NCBI RefSeq assembly: GCF_965363235.1
Contig: NC_134839.1
Coordinates: 113,764,517 to 113,828,516, forward strand
From: Mytilus galloprovincialis
Taxonomy: Eukaryota; Mollusca; Bivalvia; Mytilida; Mytilidae
DNA length: 64,000 bases
Reading direction: 5' to 3'
In this document: positions 53,301 to 60,916 of the stretch, in pieces
How the letters are laid out: every line of letters begins with the position of its first letter
How positions within the stretch are numbered: the stretch's first letter is position 1
Translations under genes and position numbers: made by a program
Notes under the pieces: model-generated
What the model was told of the DNA's origin: nothing
Databases searched by the model: none
The model's input: the letters and a program-made list of their open reading frames with translations, nothing else

Positions 53301-53878
53301 AAATGGCGTCGGGCTACAAAAAACGACAACAGTTTTGAACGATGAGGGAAGACAATTTAACGATGGCGCTGGTCATTTGACGATGGCATAAGATAATTGA
53401 ACGATGGCGGGGGCGCCATCATTAAACAGGCCATGAAGATCCCTGACAGAGGAATAAATATAAGCACATAGAATTTAATTACATTACAGCGACATTCACT
53501 TATGACTTAATGTATGTCAGCTACAGCATAACTTCGCCCTCTTACAAGTTTTTCCAACAGGCCATTTATAGATTGACATCCCATATTAATGCTACTGAAC
53601 ATCAGTAAGAATGGTATAAATCTGGTTCATATAAAAGAACTCTCTATCAATATAGAATAGTAAGACATGAATCATGAAGCAAATAAAATTATGTGTGGTA
53701 TGAGATTTTTGACTAGGAGCATATCTGTACTAATGGTGAATCACCTGACAAGGCTTCGATCCTGTACAAGTCTTTGAAATCGCTTGTTGACTTTACTTAA
53801 AATACAAAGCCTTCCTGAGCTTAAATGTGAGAAAATCAACAAAATAATGTCATCTGGCAGGATCTGAAAATTATCCAT
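41229..53878 (-). CDS. FBXL18: F-box/leucine-rich repeat protein FBXL18, ten exons, complete
   Basis: F-box proteins are the substrate-choosing subunits of SCF (SKP1-CUL1-F-box) ubiquitin ligases. Minus-strand exons: 53878-53745, 51039-50109, 48767-48635, 46804-46665, 45501-45326, 44697-44612, 43809-43656, 42791-42656, 42345-42263, 41385-41229. The 2130 nt give 709 aa; all ten exons join in phase with GT-AG ends. Residues about 5-44 are the F-box (LPDDIILLIFSHL); the rest is a series of irregular LRRs. I identify FBXL18 from memory by colinear matches: NCYWFKSRSIEWV, INLSGIHVHCHNI, LKDFRLEHSYLS, ERFCVVSKNG, and the end SRICQQPPNFNW. Length is close to the vertebrate protein. Start chosen at MDNFQILPDD; an in-frame Met 16 codons upstream is possible. 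Introns carry several MITEs, repeats and exon-derived arrays, and a LINE begins within about 60 bases of the start. Confidence 0.92.
41815..42262 (-). repeat. 12-unit array grown from the FBXL18 exon 9 splice donor
   Basis: Plus-strand core TAAGGGAGATAATCACAATA occurs about 12 times (41820, 41852, 41884, 41919, 41980, 42013, 42054, 42094, 42129, 42160, 42202, 42235), mostly 31-42 bases apart. Read in gene orientation a unit is ATTATCTCCCTTATATAG followed by GTTAGT or GTAAGT, so several units place a pyrimidine-rich acceptor directly against a donor. Confidence 0.85.
42263..42345 (-). CDS. FBXL18: FBXL18 exon 9
   Basis: 83 nt, TTTACAG acceptor and ACAG|GTAAGT donor. Encodes VESLVVVQLFTDATQ and SLCKKLQKSLKD. 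The donor continues directly into a 12-unit array of similar junctions. Confidence 0.9.
42656..42791 (-). CDS. FBXL18: FBXL18 exon 8
   Basis: 136 nt, TATTTCAG acceptor and AAG|GTAAAT donor. Encodes LEHSYLSIDKTFCTSLSKC, then ERFCVVSKNGIIDSSAVEY and LMEK. Strong match to the vertebrate FBXL18 C-terminal LRR region. Confidence 0.92.
43081..43580 (-). repeat. Five tandem copies of the 3' half of FBXL18 exon 7 with its splice donor
   Basis: ACCTAAAATCTTTTAAAGCT begins at 43091, 43192, 43293, 43394 and 43495 (101-bp period) and at 43654 in the true exon. Each copy includes about 85 bases of exon and the GTAAGT donor, joined through an ATAGGGTTT spacer. The coding frame LGLTAHC to EALKDF stays open with only a few substitutions. 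None has the exon's normal acceptor. Confidence 0.95.
43578..43630 (-). repeat. Fragment of the dispersed mussel repeat next to exon 7
   Basis: The minus strand reads ATTGAGAAAGGAAATGGGGA then atgtgtcaaagcgacaacaa, as at 48950-48990. It separates exon 7 from the exon-derived array and may be an insertion. Confidence 0.75.
43656..43809 (-). CDS. FBXL18: FBXL18 exon 7
   Basis: 154 nt, CTTTTTAG acceptor and TTTTAG|GTAAGT donor. Encodes AISGVSLVVIAKECKHLQ, then QLHLAYLGLTAHCMYISQL and CQAFPYMEALKDF. Its 3' half plus donor is repeated five times in the following intron. Confidence 0.9.
44612..44697 (-). CDS. FBXL18: FBXL18 exon 6
   Basis: 86 nt, TATTTCAG acceptor and CATA|GTAAGT donor. Encodes SESFMTADTLLCISG and WKHLRFLQLAGIH. 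Phase 2 to 1. Confidence 0.87.
45326..45501 (-). CDS. FBXL18: FBXL18 exon 5
   Basis: 176 nt, ATTTTAG acceptor and TTG|GTAATT donor. Encodes ASTSSSGNSDSEEKW, then GLGLIVKGCPKVTKFELING. Too interrupted to show as a long open frame, but its phases (0 to 2) fit both neighbours. Confidence 0.85.
45857..46019. mobile_element. 163-bp MITE with about 17-bp inverted repeats
   Basis: Left end GCCGTTTCAGAATCTAATG, right end CTTTAGATTCTGAGACGGC, complementary with two mismatches. No open frame. No clear target duplication. Lies in FBXL18 intron 4. Confidence 0.7.
46056..46100. repeat. SINE tail fragment
   Basis: CTTAGTTTAAACATATTTAT then attaatccctttc, matching the tail side of the SINE-like element at 38193 with an internal gap. 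Confidence 0.65.
46665..46804 (-). CDS. FBXL18: FBXL18 exon 4: LRR end and basic linker
   Basis: 140 nt, AAACAG acceptor and CAA|GTAAAT donor. Encodes GLVSLSLSPCCLHV, then KRPAEGPPHGSKKRRLAAST, a Lys/Arg cluster that could act as a nuclear signal. The vertebrate protein also has a poorly conserved linker here. Confidence 0.88.
47040..47180. repeat. Dispersed mussel repeat (gttgaaggccgt family), reverse copy
   Basis: ATAAGGATACGTGGTATCAT then tgccaacgagacaaatcacc is the reverse of the GGTGGAGAGTTGTCTCATTGGC block seen at 21655. It is truncated before the GGCCGT part. Confidence 0.6.
47220..47625. repeat. Imperfect direct duplications in FBXL18 intron 3
   Basis: TTTTTGAGATAC with a C-rich block occurs near 47261 and 47420, and CCATCCATAGTTTGTCTTTA then cttgtttagtaaac occurs at 47498 and 47580. 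No gene content. Confidence 0.7.
48635..48767 (-). CDS. FBXL18: FBXL18 exon 3
   Basis: 133 nt, ACATTACAG acceptor and AAAG|GTAAAT donor. Encodes EFDVNGFSALVRSC, NQLSHINLSGIHVHCHN and ICRCLSQLK. Phase 0 to 1. Confidence 0.9.
48945..49330. repeat. Long copy of an abundant mussel repeat
   Basis: Contains AATTGAGAATGGAAATGGGG, aagacaacaacccgatcata, TTCCTGCACCCGGAGGCGTC, ttcagctggcccctaaacaa, ggccagaggctcctgacttg and GTTTGTGAGATCTCAACCCT. I recall this string from many Mytilus loci, so it is the strongest clue to the organism. Lies in FBXL18 intron 2. Confidence 0.85.
49596..49923. mobile_element. 328-bp MITE with long inverted repeats
   Basis: Left AGGGGTCATCCGTAATTGTC then aaccatcttccaaagtgtac; right gtacactttggaaaatggtt then GATAATTATGGATGACCCCT. 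Roughly 50 bases pair with few mismatches. C-rich blocks lie just inside both ends. Lies in FBXL18 intron 2. Confidence 0.87.
50109..51039 (-). CDS. FBXL18: FBXL18 exon 2: main LRR block
   Basis: 931 nt, TATTTTAG acceptor and GAG|GTAAGT donor. Encodes SSTFEECYNITDD to NKWTILGRE. LRR-type segments include HVECLNLANCYWF, LENLDLSNICLHKI, LQYLNLANTHVQG and IHSLNLMSSKL. The largest exon of the gene. Confidence 0.92.
51400..51520. repeat. Dispersed mussel repeat (gttgaaggccgt family), diverged copy
   Basis: TGTTGAAGACCCTACCTTGA then cctataaattg and TTGTCTCATTGGCACTCATA, in the same order as at 21600. Lies in FBXL18 intron 1. Confidence 0.75.
51521..53744. other. FBXL18 intron 1, no further gene seen
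   Basis: AT-rich DNA. At 53295-53430 a GAACGATGGCG-like phrase recurs four times. No open frame with recognisable content. Confidence 0.5.
53745..53878 (-). CDS. FBXL18: FBXL18 exon 1: F-box
   Basis: 44 codons plus two bases. Encodes MDNFQILPDD, IFSHLSSGRLCILSKVNKRF and QDRSLVR; donor CAG|GTGATT. The F-box binds SKP1. The frame is open a further 16 codons upstream to another Met (53926). Confidence 0.88.
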
Positions 53879-54095
53879 CGCCGTCCATTCGGAAAAAAAA
53901 TTGATATGTTCCGAGTGACAAATCAATAAACCCCAAAGTCAAGTCGGGAAGGTAATGTTGAGCAATACGGAAAGGGCGTATTCGAATACGAAAAATATAA
54001 ATCACAAAAATACTATGATCTACTATCACTGAACTCAGAAGAAATATCAAAATGGAAAGTCCCTAATCAAAAGCTCAAAAACATCAAACGAATGG

Positions 54096-54419
54096 ATGAC
54101 AACTGACATATTCCTGACTTCGGTACTAAAAAAGCTAGAAGCAACTCAGCGCTCCACAAGCATGGAATACAAGCAAACAAATGGAGGACTAGTCATTAAA
54201 GCAGATGCAGCAACATTTGAACTTCTGAAACATGCAACTGTTGCTTATTTCGAGGAATTGCCATGCAATATAGGCAAAGCCACTATCCAAAGAGAAACTG
54301 ACAGTTCGAAAAATGCCACGGTGCAAATAACTATAAAGATGAAAGAAAAATGTGGCAAAACCTACAGTCAACCTGTACCTTACTACCTGTACATTAATGG
54401 TAAATGGGAAAAATCCTGA
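54096..54419 (+). pseudogene. LINE ORF1, N-terminal part in a shifted frame
   Basis: 108 codons ending in a stop at 54417-54419 just after YYLYINGKWEKS. A second frame opens at the same place (VNGKNPENFGDRDIKEIHKL) and runs toward the PHD-finger part, so a frameshift near 54400 separates the two. The product would be the N-terminal RNA-binding or packaging part of ORF1. No known domain recognised. Confidence 0.65.
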
Positions 54420-54511
54420 AAATTTTGGCGACAGAGACATAAAGGAAATACATAAGCTTATAGAAAATGTGAAAAATAGAGAACAAAACCATCACTAAAT
54501 TAAATGAGATC

Positions 54512-56398
54512 ATGAAAAGCAAACTTGAACAAGCTCTACAAGGAAAAAGAGTACAACCAAAATATACAGATAAAGATGAAAAAGTCAGCATTCAATGTTT
54601 CAAATGTACCAAGAATTGTAGAACAAAAAGCACATTCTGTAACTCAGGCCGACATTGGGTACACTACAACTGCCAACGCCTCTCAACAAAGGAGATCGAA
54701 TTGTTAGAAAAGGAAGAACTTAAAGACTACACATGTCGAATATGCCAAGATGTCAACCTGAAAATATTAGAAAAAGTATTGTCTCCAGTAAAAAAAGGTG
54801 CAAACAGTAAAACGTCTTACCATCACAATGACGTACCAGCAATCACCCAAGAAATAAGCAGTAGCCGTAATGATGACTCAACTGAAAAAAGTCCTGAAAC
54901 ATGCAATATATGTGACACAATCATAATGGAAGATAAATATGAAATCTGTGATATTTGTAATGATATAGCTCATCCTGAGTGCATGACAATCAGCGGTAAC
55001 AGTCTCACATGCCACTCCTGCTGCAACACAATCGAAACACTGGAACCAACTCAAGATGAAAATGAACAAATTGATACTAGCCAAACATTTATAAAGTCTT
55101 GTGAATTGCCTGAAAATGAAGAAAACAACCCAGAGCAATCCCAGGAGACGGCTACTATAAGAACAAATAGGCCTAAAAGGCAGGAACTGCATAACAATCA
55201 TGAAATAGCAAATAACAACCAACAATATGCACAAGAGAAAAAGACAAACCAGAGAAATGGGAAAAAAACAACACAAAGGACAAACCTTGATCCATTCCCA
55301 ACTCATGAACAATCAACATCAGAGCGTATTGAGCAAGATGAGGTTGCAATTGTAAAACTAAGAGAGATCCGTGAGAGAGAACTTAAATTGCGAAAGGCAG
55401 AAGAACATCTGAAAATGAAAGAAAAAATATTCAAAGAAGAACAGTCTAAAATAGTGCTCCTGGAAACTCGTTGCCAATACCTAGAATCCAAGAATTGTGA
55501 ATTGGAATCATTAGTCAATACAATGAAACGTAGACTTGACATGAACACTAGTACTAATATCAGTAATCCGCAAGGTATGGGGCATTCAACACCATTAAAT
55601 GAACAAATGCAAGGAAAAATTAACAACAGAATACTAGCCTTCCATGAAAAATTAACAAATCTCGTTATGGATCAGGTAGAAAATCAGCTACAGAAAGTAG
55701 CAGAGAGCCTTAACATCACTGATGAAAGACTAGACATACATCATGAAAATAGGGTCAATAACCCAAGCTATGAAAGTAATCAAGAAAATGGTAGAGCTGC
55801 AAAGAATATAGCCTCAACAGTAAGCCCGAGCGTACCTACAAACCCTGAGGTCATCCAGAACCCTCTCAAAGTTTGCAACGGCGTAGCACAAGTAAATATG
55901 AACTACCCGCCAAGAATAGAGTCTACAAGCTTAAAACCAGGGTGCAATATAATGACATCAGGATATAATGTAAATGAAGGCCATAGAGGACAAGTCTTAG
56001 GCCCTGGTGCTATCAACAACAACGATACTGTTCGGTACAACTTTCCGCCGCCTATGTATAATGCTCACCAGAATACAGGACAAATGACACCTATCATCAT
56101 AACCCAGATGCCATTTGTACATAATACTGCCCCACAGGAAAGACCCACTATACCATCATTGCCGCAAAAATTAACATCAATCAACAGGCCTCAGTACATA
56201 CAACCGAATAATAGAAAACATGTTACGGTACAAGACCGGAGACGTAACGAGCAAAGCAGAAACAATAGTGCTAGAACCGATGTTTCTGACATAGAGTCAA
56301 CTAATCTCAATCAACAAGTCTTAGTTGCCAACCCGTTAATTCCAAATCACCAACAGCATTTTTTAGGCCAACAAAGCCTCCAATGGCAGATCAGGTAG
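54512..56398 (+). CDS. LINE ORF1 protein with two PHD-type zinc fingers and a coiled coil
   Basis: 628 aa. First Cys-rich finger at about residues 27-80 (CFKCTKNC, HWVHYNC, YTCRIC), second at about 130-172 (CNICDTII, CDICND, HPEC, CHSC); both have a C4HC3-like PHD pattern. Then a Glu/Gln/Asn-rich stretch, a heptad-type helix near 270-345 (LREIRERELKLRKAEEHLK) and an Asn/Pro-rich tail. PHD fingers are known in ORF1 of some animal LINEs; role is inferred as RNA or chromatin binding. The true N-terminus probably lies upstream in the shifted segment. It overlaps ORF2 by 16 bases. Confidence 0.82.
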   Translation: MKSKLEQALQGKRVQPKYTDKDEKVSIQCFKCTKNCRTKSTFCNSGRHWVHYNCQRLSTKEIELLEKEELKDYTCRICQDVNLKILEKVLSPVKKGANSKTSYHHNDVPAITQEISSSRNDDSTEKSPETCNICDTIIMEDKYEICDICNDIAHPECMTISGNSLTCHSCCNTIETLEPTQDENEQIDTSQTFIKSCELPENEENNPEQSQETATIRTNRPKRQELHNNHEIANNNQQYAQEKKTNQRNGKKTTQRTNLDPFPTHEQSTSERIEQDEVAIVKLREIRERELKLRKAEEHLKMKEKIFKEEQSKIVLLETRCQYLESKNCELESLVNTMKRRLDMNTSTNISNPQGMGHSTPLNEQMQGKINNRILAFHEKLTNLVMDQVENQLQKVAESLNITDERLDIHHENRVNNPSYESNQENGRAAKNIASTVSPSVPTNPEVIQNPLKVCNGVAQVNMNYPPRIESTSLKPGCNIMTSGYNVNEGHRGQVLGPGAINNNDTVRYNFPPPMYNAHQNTGQMTPIIITQMPFVHNTAPQERPTIPSLPQKLTSINRPQYIQPNNRKHVTVQDRRRNEQSRNNSARTDVSDIESTNLNQQVLVANPLIPNHQQHFLGQQSLQWQIR

Positions 56399-58758
56399 CA
56401 CAACCAACAGAAGCCTCAAATACTACACTGCAAATAGTATCATTCAACTGTAAAAGTATTAAATCATGCAGTGCAACGGTTAGGGATCTGATTAGACAAA
56501 ATGACTTTGTACTTATTCAAGAACATTGGCTATTTGAAGGACAATTAAATCTGATAGGAGAAATCGATGCAAATGTGAACTATGCCGCTAAAGGTGTGGA
56601 TAAGTATGATCCACTCCCACCGATATATTTGCCAAGAGGTTATGGAGGAGTAGCTATAATATGGAAAATGAATTTGGATAGTATAATTAAAACATTAGAT
56701 GACGGAAGAGACCGTATACAATGCGTGGAAGTCTTAGGAAAAGATAATAACAATCTGATATTAATATCTATTTATTTGCCATCAACTGGAAGTCGAGATC
56801 ATTATGAGGAATTTAAAGACACTATAGACCAACTGAATGAAATAGTGCTAAAATATCAAGATACACATTACATAATAATTGGAGGAGATCTAAACGAAGA
56901 CTTAGGAAACATCGATAGAATAAATAAGAGAAAGGACTATCTGGAAAAATTTGTAAAAGAGACTGGACTTAAATACGACAATGAAGGAAAGACATTCGTG
57001 AAGGTCAATGGAGAAGAATGCTCAGAATTAGACTACTTCCTACATAAACTTGGAAAAATCAAGCCAACACACAAGCAAGTGCTGAACAGCGTTATGAACA
57101 ACACGTCGGACCATCATCCTATAAAAATGAAAATATCATATGGAATCTCGAATGATGCTGATTGTAAAAATCTAACTAAGGACTGTACAAACCGAGCTGT
57201 CAAATGGGATAAAGTTGATATTGACCTATATGTATCCATTACAAATGAACAGTCAGATTCTATACTGAACATGCCGCTAGAAACATTAGAACAAGCTACA
57301 TCCGTCTTAGAGCAGGTACATGGATTTCTAAATGATGCTGCCGCTACATGTGCCGCAAACAAGCCTAGGTACAACGCAAAACCTAAATTGAATGTATGGT
57401 CTCCAGATATAAAGTTAGCCCTAGACGAGATGCGTAAATATTATGCGCAATGGGTCAAGCAAGGAAAAATAAAGGACCCTGAAAATAATATATACCAACA
57501 AAGATTAAGAACTAAAAAGGAATTTAGGCGACAGGTGCGAATTGAAAATGCTAAAGTCAAAGATACTGAGAAACAACGCATAATGGAAACAAGAACAAAG
57601 GATACAAAACTATTCCATCAACTTGTAAAGATCAATAGAAAGAACAGGGGTAATGCTATCATGGATCTGCACGTAGGAGACATATGTATGTCTGGTGAGC
57701 AAAATGTTATGGAAGGCTTCAAACAGCACTTTAGAAACCTAGCAACTCCAGAGGAATCTACAGTCTTAGAGAACAGACAATATCACCAGCAAGTAGAATA
57801 TGAAATAGGATTAATTACAGAGATGGTGAAAGATAAGAATATACCACCGGCCACACTAGAAGAACTACAAAAGGCCATCAAATCAATTAATAAAGGAAAA
57901 TCAGCTGATATCTATGGAATCACTGTCGAACATATATTGCATGCAGGAAAAAATCTGGAAATGTTGCTGCTGAACCTCATAAACATAATATTCAAAGAAG
58001 GCAAGGTGCCAGACATGCTAAAGGAGGGATTAATCACCCCCGTGTTTAAGAACAAAGGCGAGAAAAACATGGCAACAAATTACAGAGGAATCACTGTATT
58101 ACCGGTACTAAACAAAGTGATAGAAACAATTGTGAAATTAAGGATCAACCCAGCAGTACTTATAACACAAAATGTAACTCAACGAGGATTTACAGCAGGC
58201 TCAGGACCGGCAAATGCAGCATTACCAGTCGAAGAAATATACCGTGAAGCCAAAGACAACAATCAAGAATATGAACTTGTACTGCTGGACGCAAAATCAG
58301 CCTTTGATGTAGTTATACATTCCCATCTAATGAAGCGACTCTATCATGCTGGAATTGATGATAAACACTGGACAATCATTCAGAGTATGCACACAAATGC
58401 AACAAGTGCAGTTAAATGGAATGGCAAAACTTCAGACCTATTTAATGTACTACAAGGAGTACGCCAGGGAGGGATCCTAAGTACGGATCTATACAAGCTT
58501 TACATCAATCCTCTACTTAACATGCTGGAAACATCAAATTTAGGATGTAGAATTGGAAATATACTCTGCAATACTAGCGCATGTGCAGATGATGTTGCAC
58601 TCATGAGCAAAAAGACAACCGATATGCAAGTACAAATCAATATGGCAAACACCTTTGCTGGCATGGAAGGATATAAACTACAGCCAAAAAAAGCGTCGCT
58701 ATTAACATCAAACCTAAGCCAACAAAGAAAGAAACGCTACTGGAAGAATATACATTGA
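56383..58758 (+). CDS. LINE ORF2: AP endonuclease and reverse transcriptase (C-terminus broken)
   Basis: 791 aa in this frame. Endonuclease at about 16-250: IVSFNCKSI, Glu47 in LIQEHW, GGDLNED and TSDHHPIKM. Reverse transcriptase at about 460-760: LITPVFKNKG, NYRGITVLPV, LLDAKSAFD, VRQGGILST and the catalytic pair in CADDVALMS (about 735-741). The endonuclease nicks target DNA and the RT primes cDNA there. The start ATG lies within the end of ORF1 in another frame, suggesting coupled re-initiation. At about 58685 an A-run (CCAAAAAAAGCG) shifts the frame, so the last 20 residues here are out of frame and the real continuation is the next segment. Confidence 0.92.
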   Translation: MADQVAQPTEASNTTLQIVSFNCKSIKSCSATVRDLIRQNDFVLIQEHWLFEGQLNLIGEIDANVNYAAKGVDKYDPLPPIYLPRGYGGVAIIWKMNLDSIIKTLDDGRDRIQCVEVLGKDNNNLILISIYLPSTGSRDHYEEFKDTIDQLNEIVLKYQDTHYIIIGGDLNEDLGNIDRINKRKDYLEKFVKETGLKYDNEGKTFVKVNGEECSELDYFLHKLGKIKPTHKQVLNSVMNNTSDHHPIKMKISYGISNDADCKNLTKDCTNRAVKWDKVDIDLYVSITNEQSDSILNMPLETLEQATSVLEQVHGFLNDAAATCAANKPRYNAKPKLNVWSPDIKLALDEMRKYYAQWVKQGKIKDPENNIYQQRLRTKKEFRRQVRIENAKVKDTEKQRIMETRTKDTKLFHQLVKINRKNRGNAIMDLHVGDICMSGEQNVMEGFKQHFRNLATPEESTVLENRQYHQQVEYEIGLITEMVKDKNIPPATLEELQKAIKSINKGKSADIYGITVEHILHAGKNLEMLLLNLINIIFKEGKVPDMLKEGLITPVFKNKGEKNMATNYRGITVLPVLNKVIETIVKLRINPAVLITQNVTQRGFTAGSGPANAALPVEEIYREAKDNNQEYELVLLDAKSAFDVVIHSHLMKRLYHAGIDDKHWTIIQSMHTNATSAVKWNGKTSDLFNVLQGVRQGGILSTDLYKLYINPLLNMLETSNLGCRIGNILCNTSACADDVALMSKKTTDMQVQINMANTFAGMEGYKLQPKKASLLTSNLSQQRKKRYWKNIH

Positions 58759-59378
58759 ATGAAGCTATTATGCCAAGAGTTGACTCAGCTATGCATTTAG
58801 GAATAATCCGAACGAACTCTATGAAGCAAAATATCATAGCAAATATTGAGGAGAATATAAAAAAATCAAGAAGAAGTGCTTATGCTCTACTTGGCAGTGG
58901 CTTCCATGGTGAAAATGGACTAGATATGGAAACTATAATACACCTGTTTAAAATCTACATCTTGCCGGTGTTATTATATGGAATGGATCTACTAACACCA
59001 CAATCTCTGGATCTAGAGAAATTGGAAAAATTTCAAAAGAAAATGCTCAAGCAACTGATGTCACTACCAACTAATACACCAGATCCGGCAATTAACATCT
59101 TGACGGGAATACTACCAGTAGAAGCGCAAATACACTTAAAGGTCATGACCCTATTCATAAATGTATGTACCCAACCCAACGAAAGTTTAGAAAAACAACT
59201 AGCAAGGAGGCAATTGTGCATCAAGTCAATGAATAGTAACAGCTGGTTTATTCAAGTAAAAACAATCATGCTAAAATACGACCTAGGAAATGCAAGTGAG
59301 TGGCTAGATATTCAGATAAAAAAGGATGAACTGTTAAATAAAGCTAAAAAAGGTATCAATGCCTACTGGATTGAATGA
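58755..59378 (+). pseudogene. LINE ORF2 C-terminal segment, frameshifted
   Basis: Open in a different frame from the RT segment and readable back to the A-run near 58685. Encodes the region after the RT (SAMHLGIIRTNSMKQ, YILPVLLYGMDLLTPQSL, EKFQKKMLKQLMSLP) typical of the LINE post-RT domain. It ends at a TGA (59376-59378). Confidence 0.82.
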
Positions 59379-59435
59379 ACAACATCTCTAGCTAAGCTCT
59401 ATACCGGCCTTCGATAACTCAACAGTGATATATTC

Positions 59436-59903
59436 ATGCCAGGAAAAATACATCCAATATTGCGAATCAAGCACCAATCTCCAAGAGACAGCAAGAGAGT
59501 ACCTACCAAGATCAAACTATTAACTGGAACTTATATTCTACAACCTCTAAGATATAAGATATACAAAGAAGGAACTGAAGATCATTGTATAGCCTGTGAG
59601 TGTAAAGAAGAGACATTAGAACATTTGCTTATAGAATGTGAAGCGTGGAATTACCTGCGAAATCCAATATTACAAACAATTAAGAACCTACTAACCACAA
59701 ACGGGAATGTGCGAGTAGAAGATCTCACATGTGAAATGACAATTCAAGTATTAATGGACATTACAAAAATACAAAAGATATACAGAATCACATCTGACCT
59801 GATATCTCAAATAGAATTCCAATCAAGAAGACTAGTGTTTCTCATACACAACGCACGATATCAACTGGTGATGAAAGACCAAGCAAAGAAAAAGGCTGCC
59901 TAA
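59436..59903 (+). pseudogene. LINE ORF2 last segment with zinc-knuckle-like motif
   Basis: Same frame as the previous segment, separated by stops at 59376 and about 59416. Encodes GKIHPILRIKHQSP, LTGTYILQPLR and CIACECKEETLEHLLIEC, a C-x2-C...H...C motif common at LINE ORF2 C-termini. Confidence 0.82.
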
Positions 59904-60770
59904 GAGTGGGGGCAAGGATGGGAGGACAGCAATGTAAAATTTAAACAAAACATTTTGAAAATTTAGTCTACTTAATACTATTATTAACAGTATAATCATT
60001 CTCATTAAATCTTAAGAGTTTCAGTTCATAAATATTCTGTGAATTAACTGTAAATAGTTGTAAAAACATCATCTTTCTAATTGTTCTCATAATACACAGT
60101 GAATAAATTAATGTCAAATTATCTTTAAAGATATAAAGGCGAATTCCTAAAGATCAAAGACCAAAATCTTGTCTTTTTTCATTTTGTAAATTATCTAAAA
60201 AGTGAATTATCTAAAAAGTGAATATGTGACCTAATCTGTAAATATTATATTAAATATTGATCAGTAAACCAAAAATTAAAAAAAATATATGAAAAATAAC
60301 TGCTAAAAGTAAAAATCATAATTTTTCAAGTAAAAATCATAATTTTTCCTTTAATTGTATGTTAAAAGACTTAAACTGTAAACTTCCTATGTAAAAGTCA
60401 AAATAAAACCTGTAAACCTCCTTTATAAAAACACATAAAGACTTAAAAAAATGTATATAGTGTATATAATGTTGTTGTGTTACGATTGTTAATTTATTCT
60501 TCAATTATTTTTTTGGTGGTGGAACTGTTCGACATACAATTTCGTATGGTTACCCTATAAAGGGTGTAAAGATCCAGAGAAGAAGGTACAGTCAATTTCG
60601 ACCGGGAATTACAAGTTTTTTTTCTTGGCCGGATTCTTCATAAGAGAGTCTCAGTGGCAGACAGTGGCTATTTTCTGCCTTTCTGCCTTTCTTCTTTTAA
60701 TTTCTAGCGATCCTTATTGTTGAGGATTATTCGCCGGGCGTCGACTATAACATTTTAAAATTTTAATACA
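59904..60770 (+). other. Probable LINE 3' untranslated region
   Basis: AT-rich, no open frame. Contains a 17-base direct duplication (TCTAAAAAGTGAAT, twice near 60194) and another (AGTAAAAATCATAATTTTTC near 60308). The exact 3' end was not fixed. Confidence 0.45.
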
Positions 60771-60916
60771 AGATAACCAGAAAAATAAAAGAAACGTGAA
60801 AATCAAAAATCAAAATAATGTATGTGCATTTGGAAAATTACATTAAGATAAAACTATATAGAGGGGGGGGGGGGGGCAAGGGGGGTCTCAATAACAGCAA
60901 AACAGCAAATTGATTT

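Larger units (their letters stand above)
53930..60770 (+). mobile_element. Non-LTR retrotransposon (LINE) with PHD-finger ORF1 and EN-RT ORF2, decayed
   Basis: Coding order is ORF1 then ORF2 on the plus strand, with AP-type endonuclease before reverse transcriptase. The left limit is approximate: LINE-like coding text (VFEYEKYKSQKYYDLLSLN) can be read from about 53930 in another frame. The right limit is approximate: coding ends at 59903 and an AT-rich 3' region follows to about 60770. Frameshifts near 54400 and 58685 and stops near 59376 and 59416 show that this copy is inactive. The clade (CR1/L2-like or other) was not determined. Confidence 0.88.
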
